Shown piece after piece: positions 58,037 through 64,000 of a DNA stretch of 64,000 bases. The stretch lies in contig NZ_CP059576.1 of NCBI RefSeq assembly GCF_014109825.1, forward strand, positions 1,452,001-1,516,000, read 5' to 3'. The translations under genes were made by a program, and so were the position numbers. How positions within the stretch are numbered: the stretch's first letter is position 1; each line of letters begins with the position of its first letter. Source of the DNA: Legionella sp. PC997 (lineage in GTDB: Bacteria; Pseudomonadota; Gammaproteobacteria; Legionellales; Legionellaceae). The notes under the pieces were generated by a model that searched no databases, was not told the origin of the DNA, and worked only from the letters and a program-made list of their open reading frames with translations.

Positions 58037-59113
58037 TTAATACAACCAGGTTTTGATCGTATCTAAGGAAAATGAATGGTAGGTGCACCAACGCGCAATA
58101 ATATTTTTATCTAATGTGGAAGATATTCCATGGACCTCATGAGTTAATTGTTTTGTAAGAAGTCCTATTGCAGCAAGGTTATGAAGGTAAAATTCGGGAT
58201 CAATATATTTCATCGGTGTGGGTTCATTAAGTACAAAATTAATTGGCATTTTATGATTTAAAACCTCATCGTCACTAAAGTGAGGACCAAATTCATCATA
58301 GATTCCTAAGTTGGCGAGAATTTTTCCGCTAAACCAGGAGTGGGGATAATTGCTCATCACTGCTTTTTCTCCAGTTGCGGTCACAACCACATTTGCTTCC
58401 ATTAATGCACGCTCTAACACACTGAAATCATCAGGAGCAATTGCTTTCATACCTAAGTTTTGGGCTGAATTTCGCTGGTTTTCATTCGGATCAACCACTA
58501 CAACTGGAACTTTATTCTGAGTGCAGAAAAAGGCAAGCCCACGACCAATTTTTCCGAATCCAAAAATAACCCAGGAGGTTTCAGCGGGATTAATTCCTGT
58601 CAGTTGTGCCAGAGCCATATGACTGCTTTCAGCACATCCAAAAACTGTCTCGAGCTGTTTTGTCTTCGTACGATCCACACTAATCACAGGAAAATTAAGT
58701 GAAAGTTGTCGGTAAAATTGATCTCCAGAAGCAGTCAATTCAATCGCACCTATTTTAGGTTTTCCCAGGAATTGATAAAGCTGCGCACCACAATCGAAAT
58801 ATAGATCAAATGTTTCTCCAACAAGTTCCCCTGGATCTTCTATATATCGGATTGTGGCTTCATTCAAAGAGGATACCGCTTGGGGATGAGCACGACAGAA
58901 GTTCGTAGGATTGGTTACTGTCACATCAGCACCTGCTGCGAGTAAGCAGGTTATTTTTAATAAGGTATTTGTTACTACCGGAACATGATGAGCTACTCTT
59001 AATCCAGCCAAAGGCCGTGTAGTACTCCATTCTGCAAGTTGTTCATGCATAAAAGGAGCTTCTGTGAGGGGATATTTTTGAAAGATCTTTTTTAGTGCGT
59101 CATGCATCATCAT
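58037..59113 (-). CDS. S-adenosylhomocysteine hydrolase-like NAD-binding protein
   Basis: 358 residues, shorter than true SAHH (about 430). It has the SAHH-type N-terminal block GLRVAHHVPVVTNTLLKITCLLAAGA (quoted in part) and the Rossmann motif VIFGFGKIGRGLAFFCTQ, then VVVTATGEKAVM and NLGIYDEFG. The key SAHH block KSKFDN-YGC reads KTKQLETVFGC, without the usual Asp, and the C-terminal Lys-Tyr NAD contact is not seen. I infer an SAHH-derived oxidoreductase or binding protein rather than a working hydrolase. Starts at three consecutive ATG codons with no good SD. Confidence 0.65.
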   Translation of the reverse strand: MMMHDALKKIFQKYPLTEAPFMHEQLAEWSTTRPLAGLRVAHHVPVVTNTLLKITCLLAAGADVTVTNPTNFCRAHPQAVSSLNEATIRYIEDPGELVGETFDLYFDCGAQLYQFLGKPKIGAIELTASGDQFYRQLSLNFPVISVDRTKTKQLETVFGCAESSHMALAQLTGINPAETSWVIFGFGKIGRGLAFFCTQNKVPVVVVDPNENQRNSAQNLGMKAIAPDDFSVLERALMEANVVVTATGEKAVMSNYPHSWFSGKILANLGIYDEFGPHFSDDEVLNHKMPINFVLNEPTPMKYIDPEFYLHNLAAIGLLTKQLTHEVHGISSTLDKNIIARWCTYHSFSLDTIKTWLY

Positions 59114-59226
59114 ATTTCGAGAAATAGTAAAGAAGGCTCCATCCTAGCATAATTGATCGATGTAGAATATTTTCCAAAATAAAAAATAGTTTGAGTAAGT
59201 GGCGCTTAATTCAGGTTTTTTAAGTA

Positions 59227-59280
59227 GGGGTAGATGCGCTACCCCGAACTTTTGCGCTTTGAACCGGACTCATAGCGCAA
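59227..59280 (-). terminator. tandem hairpins after the giant gene
   Basis: Two stems lie within 62 bases of the stop at 59289: TTGCGCT/AGCGCAA (59252-59258 with 59274-59280) and GGGGTA/TACCCC (59227-59232 with 59240-59245). On the minus strand the last is followed by CTTAAAAAAC rather than T runs, so termination is inferred. Confidence 0.5.
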
Positions 59281-59288
59281 TGAGATTT

Positions 59289-62200
59289 TCATTTTCCTGA
59301 GGATAATTTATGTTCATTACTGGGGTTTATGGTGCCACTAAGCCAACTTACAACCCATTGTAAAAATCCTACAAGTGGATGCTGGGTATTAAAGAAAGAA
59401 TAACTCTTCATGGGTCCTTGAGATCGAGGCTTACCTAAGTGTTTTAAATAATCCAATTCCTCTTGAAACAAGATCGAAGTGGCTTGATCATCACTTCCAT
59501 TGGCTTTTTGGTTGATTGACTCAATTAGAGCATCTATATGAGGTAACTCATCCTTACCAAAAGAGTTTCTAATCATCACCTTGAGGTTTTTTTTGGCTGC
59601 ATTCCCATCTTGAAGTTTAAGTTTAAACATCAAATCATTTTTCAGATGAGTAGTATCATCATTAACTAAAATCGCATATTTAAGGATATCTAATTGTTGT
59701 TCGGTTTGAGCTGATTTAATTAATTCAAGATAATGCTTTGCGCGAATTTGCCCGCAATAATAATCAAAAAAATAAGAGAAATAACTTAAAGTTTGATCGC
59801 GATGTTTTAGATAATAATCCATAGCCTCAGTACATTCTCTTTTTAATTGATCTAAGTTCGACTTTTTCAAATGGGATTTCTTCACAACCGTTTTAGAAGG
59901 TAAAGATACTTCCTCCTTTTCATGCCCCCCTGAAACAGATACTGTAACTCTCATTTCTAATTCTGGTGATGCTGGTTTTGAGGGTACAGAGGGGTTATCT
60001 TTCATTTCGGGTTCGGGTAATACAGGGTTTGAGTGTAATGAAACCACGTTGGTTTGAGACGGAAAAAAATGTTGAATTGCAGGCAAAACAAAATGTTCGG
60101 GTAAGTTTGCTTGAACTAAACGTTCGCGAAGTAATTTAATTGTTTCATGGAATTCTTTAGAAACTTTTTCATTTTGTTCCAACAGCGGTTTTTGAAATTG
60201 TCGGAGAAGGCAGTGAAGTTTAAATTCCAATCGACAAACCTCTTTAAATCGAGAGTTTTCCAGCAATTGTTCTAATAGCTGATAATGGCTTTCACTTAAG
60301 TAATCCGGAGAGACATCTTTTCCAGCCATAACGATTTTTATTTGTGCTAGATGATTTACTATTTCCGGATTTTCAATGGGTTGATCCAAATCAATCTTCT
60401 GTTCGCTAATGATTTTCTGACATTCTTCAAATATTTTAGCAAGTTCTTCAAGGGCTTGATCTAATGAGATATAGTCAAAAGTATAACGATAAATGTGATT
60501 ATTTAGATCGAGCTGTTTTTCCAACATCTTAAGCTCAATACGCTGTAAAGCTTCATAAATTTTTGCTTGATATGGGAATGCCAGTTCCTTGAGTAAATAA
60601 GGATTATCTCTATTAAGGAGTTGGAAAAGGCGAGGGCGGACATCAAGTTTGTCATAATAGGCCTCAAGATTTTGCAAATGAGCTAGGACGATATCTTGAG
60701 CATGATCCTGTATAACTTTTTGAAGCTCTAAGTCAACATCGGTCAATTTTTTATGTTCAATAAGATTTGCTACTGTTTCCCAGGCTTCTTGGTGCAAAGC
60801 TTCAACTAAGAGTTTACTCAGTGTGTATTTTCTTTCAAATAAGGGAAAAACTTTTTCAAAAAGGATCGGGTCTTTCAACGCATCTAAAATAACTTTATCT
60901 GGAGCATTGGGAAAGTTGCTTTGAGCATATAAAGTGTTAAATTTGTCTTCGTTTTTTTCCGCCACCGCTCTTTTTAAAATTTTTAAACACACTGTATTTT
61001 TTTGGATGGAAGGGTCTTCCAATGGACTTTTAAGAGAACTCAGTAACTGGGCCCTGGGATTATGGACGTTTGATTTTAGTACGAGTTGATAAAGTCTTCC
61101 GTAGCCTTCTTTATAAAGAGTTTCAAATAAAACTGTAGGGTTTTTATCTTCAAATATGTTCTCACCAAATAATTGCTTAAGGGCATATTCTCTTTCAGAC
61201 CGCATTAGATAAAATTGTTTAGAAAGGAGTTGATTGGCTATTCTTGTTTGCTTTTTCTCACAACTAAAAAGGAACAACTCTTTATAATCTAAACCGAAAT
61301 CAAGATTAGATTCTATAAAGGGTGTTAAAACAGCGTCATGACCTTTTTCTATTGCCTCTTTAAGTAATTTTACTAGCGGTTGTTTTAAAGGAGTATGTGG
61401 GGTTATTATTTTTTGCTCCAGGAATTGGGCAACTAAGCGTTTATTGTTATTGGTTAATGCAGAGGTAAAAATTTCCTCTGCTAAGACTTGATTAATAATA
61501 AATATAAAGGGTTTTAAAACAAATTCTTGCCCTTCTTTTATGGCCTTTTTGAGTAATTCAATGAGTTCTTCAGGAGTTTGAGGAGTTACTTCTTCTGTAG
61601 GGGGTTGGGAGGGTAGTCCTTCTTTAGGAGTTTTATCAACTATAGCTTTTTGTTTAAAAAATTTGGCTAATAAGCTTTCCTCGTTTTTTGCTAAAACAGA
61701 AACTTGTTCCGTTATTTCTTCATTAATTATAATTGTTTCGTTCTGGAACAGAGATTCCAGAGGTATTAAAAAGTTACATTTTGCAAGTCGAGCAATCAAA
61801 TTTTGTTCTTGTTTTAATTCAGGCTTGAGTAGCAATAGTAATTTAATCCCATTTTCATTTTTGTCCTGGATCAACTCTTCTAAGAATTCCTTCAGTTCGT
61901 CGGTTTCCCATTGGACGGTTCTAAATAGTGTTTTCGCGAGAGCGGGTAGCTTATTCTTGAACAAATCCTTAATTCGCTTTTTTTGTTCTTGTGGATTTGT
62001 ATTCCATGAAAAAGGCACTCGGGGAATACTGGGGATCGCTCGTTGGAGCTTGGCCAAATTTCTCGTATTTGTAGCGTTAGTATTAAGGTAATCATTAAAA
62101 AGTTCGGGTGCTTTTTCTGCGCATATTTCTATAACTGGTGCAATATTCCAATTTAAGCTGGATTCTAATATGAGTTTCTTCATTTCGGGGCTTGCAGATG

Positions 62201-64000
62201 CAAGACAAGTTTTGATGACGGAATAATCGTCATAATCAGAACACAGTATGAAAAGAGCTCGTATGTCCTTCGTTTTATGCAATACATTGAAATTTAAATA
62301 AGTAAGTGTATCTAGAATTGATAAGTTTGATTCTTCCAATCCTTTTTCGTAGAGAAACTCCAAGGTATCGGGTTCAATATTTGCCTTTTGGGATTGCAAT
62401 TTCTCTTGCAGAAACAGACTCATATCTTTATTCCCATTCAATATGGCAATTGTGAGAGCGCTTTTAATCATTTCTACAGAAATATTAGCGTTCCATGCTC
62501 TTTTCACATGCTCATTTTTTCGTAGGAAAATAAGGGCATTGAGTAGAGTTATTGACCCAAGTGGTTTCGTTAGATCAATTAAATCATATTCTCGTTTCTC
62601 AACATGTTCCCAAAGCGTAGAATTTGATTGGGTAAGCCATGCTTGGGCATATGTTTCAAAAATGGTTTTATCATTTCGTTGCATGCATTGCGTCAGCAAG
62701 TCAGGATCTTGAATATTTACCAGGAATCCATTTCTGAGAAGTTTTTCAAGAGTTGTCACATTGATCTCTTCAATAAGCTCTTGGTTAAAAATGGAAGGGT
62801 ATGATTGTGGGGTGATTTTGGCTTTTCCTATATGTTGAAATAATAAATGCAAAACATGATGTTGATTAGCAATAGCCGCATATTGAACTTGTGTTACTAT
62901 CTGTTCTGGTGTCAATTTGTTTAAAAAAAGCTCTATGGTCGGAGAGTCCACCTCTTTTTTAATAAATGTTAAAAGTTGCAAATGATTATAAATCGTTTGA
63001 TTTTTGGGTCTTACTGTAAGATTCAATTGATCAAGTAATTTTAACACCCTAGTGTGATCGACTTCTCTTCTCATGAGCAGGTGAAGCTGTTTTATGGGTT
63101 CATCCAGTAGTAACTGTAACTCAATTTTTAATTCTTCTTGATCTTCAAGCACAGTATAGGTCTTGAGATAGTGCTCAATCAGTTTTTCGGCTTCGTGGAG
63201 GTTTCCAACATACAGATTACATCGAATCCCTCGCAAAACAGCTTTTTTAATAACGGGGGAGACAGGTTGTTTAATGAGAAGATTATTGAATTCAGGACGG
63301 AAATATTCTTTTGTCAACTGGTCAAAACTAATTTTATCTTGTTGAAATAAGTATTCGAGGGTGGCGGTGTCATTTGCAACAGCAGCAAAGAAACTTGACT
63401 TGGCGTCGACTTGATTCGCAAAAGCAATTTTATGCAATTCATTGTGCGAAGGGTACTGTTCGGGGGCTGCTGAGGGAGGAGCAAAACCACGAATAGCTAG
63501 ACCAAAAGAATCGTCTTTGTAATCAAAGCAATCTTTAATTTCCTTGATTAAGTCATCAATGGTTTCAAACTGTTTTGTTTTTCTGGTGTAATTTGGATCG
63601 TAAACAACGTATTTTCCATTTTCGACAGATAAAGTGATAGCATGGTTGTTGCTAAAAATGGAATAAGATCGGTTATTGCGAGTAATCTGTTTGAACAGTT
63701 CTTTCCATTTTGCTTCAGTTGTTACAAGTCCTAAATTTAATTCGTTTCTTAATGGCTTATTTTCAATATCTAATATTTTTTCGACGTCGGTTTGCAAAAC
63801 CTCATAATAACTATATTCATCGGCACGGAATGTTTTTTCAATTTTGATTATGAAGTTGTCAATTGTGGGATTATCACCAATACAATAAGTGCTGGGTAGG
63901 TTCGCCAATTGGGTGAGCAAATCAAAAAACGGTGCAGTTTTAGTCTCTAAACTTTCTTTGGTATTTTTTGTAGCATATTTAATATATAGAGCAGCGAGTC
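59289..64000 (-). CDS. giant repeat protein with papain-like (C58-like) N-terminal motif, candidate effector, 5' end beyond window
   Basis: The frame is open to the right edge, so at least 1,569 residues are visible and the start lies outside; an in-frame TTG at 63920 is not the start. Near residue 93 after that codon it reads NNHAITLSVENGKYVVYDPN: a His and an Asp 15 residues apart in the spacing and wording of C58/YopT-type cysteine proteases. A catalytic Cys would be upstream, before LAALYIKYATKN at the edge. About residues 150-800 are degenerate helical, ankyrin-like repeats, with a clearer 63-residue unit repeated at about 61150-61715. The C-terminal 200 residues are helical and end in a hydrophobic HPLVGFLQWVVSWLSG segment. 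No signal peptide is visible. A Dot/Icm effector is strongly suspected by composition only. Confidence 0.75.
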   Translation of the reverse strand, partial: LAALYIKYATKNTKESLETKTAPFFDLLTQLANLPSTYCIGDNPTIDNFIIKIEKTFRADEYSYYEVLQTDVEKILDIENKPLRNELNLGLVTTEAKWKELFKQITRNNRSYSIFSNNHAITLSVENGKYVVYDPNYTRKTKQFETIDDLIKEIKDCFDYKDDSFGLAIRGFAPPSAAPEQYPSHNELHKIAFANQVDAKSSFFAAVANDTATLEYLFQQDKISFDQLTKEYFRPEFNNLLIKQPVSPVIKKAVLRGIRCNLYVGNLHEAEKLIEHYLKTYTVLEDQEELKIELQLLLDEPIKQLHLLMRREVDHTRVLKLLDQLNLTVRPKNQTIYNHLQLLTFIKKEVDSPTIELFLNKLTPEQIVTQVQYAAIANQHHVLHLLFQHIGKAKITPQSYPSIFNQELIEEINVTTLEKLLRNGFLVNIQDPDLLTQCMQRNDKTIFETYAQAWLTQSNSTLWEHVEKREYDLIDLTKPLGSITLLNALIFLRKNEHVKRAWNANISVEMIKSALTIAILNGNKDMSLFLQEKLQSQKANIEPDTLEFLYEKGLEESNLSILDTLTYLNFNVLHKTKDIRALFILCSDYDDYSVIKTCLASASPEMKKLILESSLNWNIAPVIEICAEKAPELFNDYLNTNATNTRNLAKLQRAIPSIPRVPFSWNTNPQEQKKRIKDLFKNKLPALAKTLFRTVQWETDELKEFLEELIQDKNENGIKLLLLLKPELKQEQNLIARLAKCNFLIPLESLFQNETIIINEEITEQVSVLAKNEESLLAKFFKQKAIVDKTPKEGLPSQPPTEEVTPQTPEELIELLKKAIKEGQEFVLKPFIFIINQVLAEEIFTSALTNNNKRLVAQFLEQKIITPHTPLKQPLVKLLKEAIEKGHDAVLTPFIESNLDFGLDYKELFLFSCEKKQTRIANQLLSKQFYLMRSEREYALKQLFGENIFEDKNPTVLFETLYKEGYGRLYQLVLKSNVHNPRAQLLSSLKSPLEDPSIQKNTVCLKILKRAVAEKNEDKFNTLYAQSNFPNAPDKVILDALKDPILFEKVFPLFERKYTLSKLLVEALHQEAWETVANLIEHKKLTDVDLELQKVIQDHAQDIVLAHLQNLEAYYDKLDVRPRLFQLLNRDNPYLLKELAFPYQAKIYEALQRIELKMLEKQLDLNNHIYRYTFDYISLDQALEELAKIFEECQKIISEQKIDLDQPIENPEIVNHLAQIKIVMAGKDVSPDYLSESHYQLLEQLLENSRFKEVCRLEFKLHCLLRQFQKPLLEQNEKVSKEFHETIKLLRERLVQANLPEHFVLPAIQHFFPSQTNVVSLHSNPVLPEPEMKDNPSVPSKPASPELEMRVTVSVSGGHEKEEVSLPSKTVVKKSHLKKSNLDQLKRECTEAMDYYLKHRDQTLSYFSYFFDYYCGQIRAKHYLELIKSAQTEQQLDILKYAILVNDDTTHLKNDLMFKLKLQDGNAAKKNLKVMIRNSFGKDELPHIDALIESINQKANGSDDQATSILFQEELDYLKHLGKPRSQGPMKSYSFFNTQHPLVGFLQWVVSWLSGTINPSNEHKLSSGK

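Noticed and set aside
59289..63920. TTG at 63920 as the start of the giant gene
   Set aside because: The frame stays open and protein-like to the window edge (LAALYIKYATKN...), so the true start is outside.

Overview
The window is chromosomal DNA from a gamma-proteobacterium of the genus Legionella or a very close relative; I cannot name the species. The evidence is the AT-rich composition, orthologues of core Legionella genes (proteobacterial ATP-grasp GshA next to GshB, a DsbA2/Com1-like protein, MetNIQ, a complete leucine-degradation operon), and several large, unannotatable, glutamate- and lysine-rich proteins without signal peptides that look like Dot/Icm (type IVB) effectors. Two of these have a direct-repeat promoter element matching the PmrA box of L. 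pneumophila effector genes. I saw no rRNA, tRNA, CRISPR array, phage gene or intact insertion sequence.

Layout. 1-2.5 kb: an alpha/beta-hydrolase cut by the left edge, its upstream MFS transporter, and two small Legionella proteins. 2.6-7.2 kb: a 687-aa membrane-anchored candidate effector, yajQ, an APH-like kinase and a decayed HAD-IB phosphatase pseudogene. 7.2-14.7 kb: bepA, ribD-ribBA, pyrG-kdsA and two unknown small proteins. 14.9-20.1 kb: fabI, udk, a PafA-like phosphatase, an unknown protein and a rhodanese pair. 20.3-32.5 kb: gshAB, mlaA, pip-dtd, uvrD, dsbA2, glyQS, rsmJ and a 55-aa PA3496-type gene. 32.6-36.8 kb: a candidate effector with a PmrA box, then metNIQ. 37.1-47.4 kb: a leucine/isovalerate operon (ivd, thiolase, small membrane protein, mccB, hydratase, mccA, HMG-CoA lyase, acetoacetyl-CoA synthetase). 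47.9-54.4 kb: a methyltransferase, pyrD, a GNAT protein, and msbA-lpxK with an exported protein. 54.5-64 kb: an SGNH hydrolase candidate effector with a PmrA box, an MFS transporter, an SAHH-like protein, and a giant protein (more than 1,569 residues) that runs off the right edge and shows a papain-like/C58-like His-Asp motif.

How the genes work together. The leucine operon is biochemically complete: it takes isovaleryl-CoA to acetoacetate plus acetyl-CoA, and then acetoacetate to two acetyl-CoA. This fits a host-amino-acid diet. The msbA-lpxK and kdsA genes serve lipopolysaccharide, mlaA and bepA the outer membrane, and gshAB and dsbA2 thiol chemistry.

The most notable extras are: a dispersed palindromic repeat found nine times, always intergenic and always just after the 3' end of a gene; the two PmrA-box effector candidates; the giant protease-like protein; and a proline-iminopeptidase homologue whose nucleophile serine codon reads glycine. 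Many start codons were chosen from visible Shine-Dalgarno (SD) sequences and differ from the longest reading frame.
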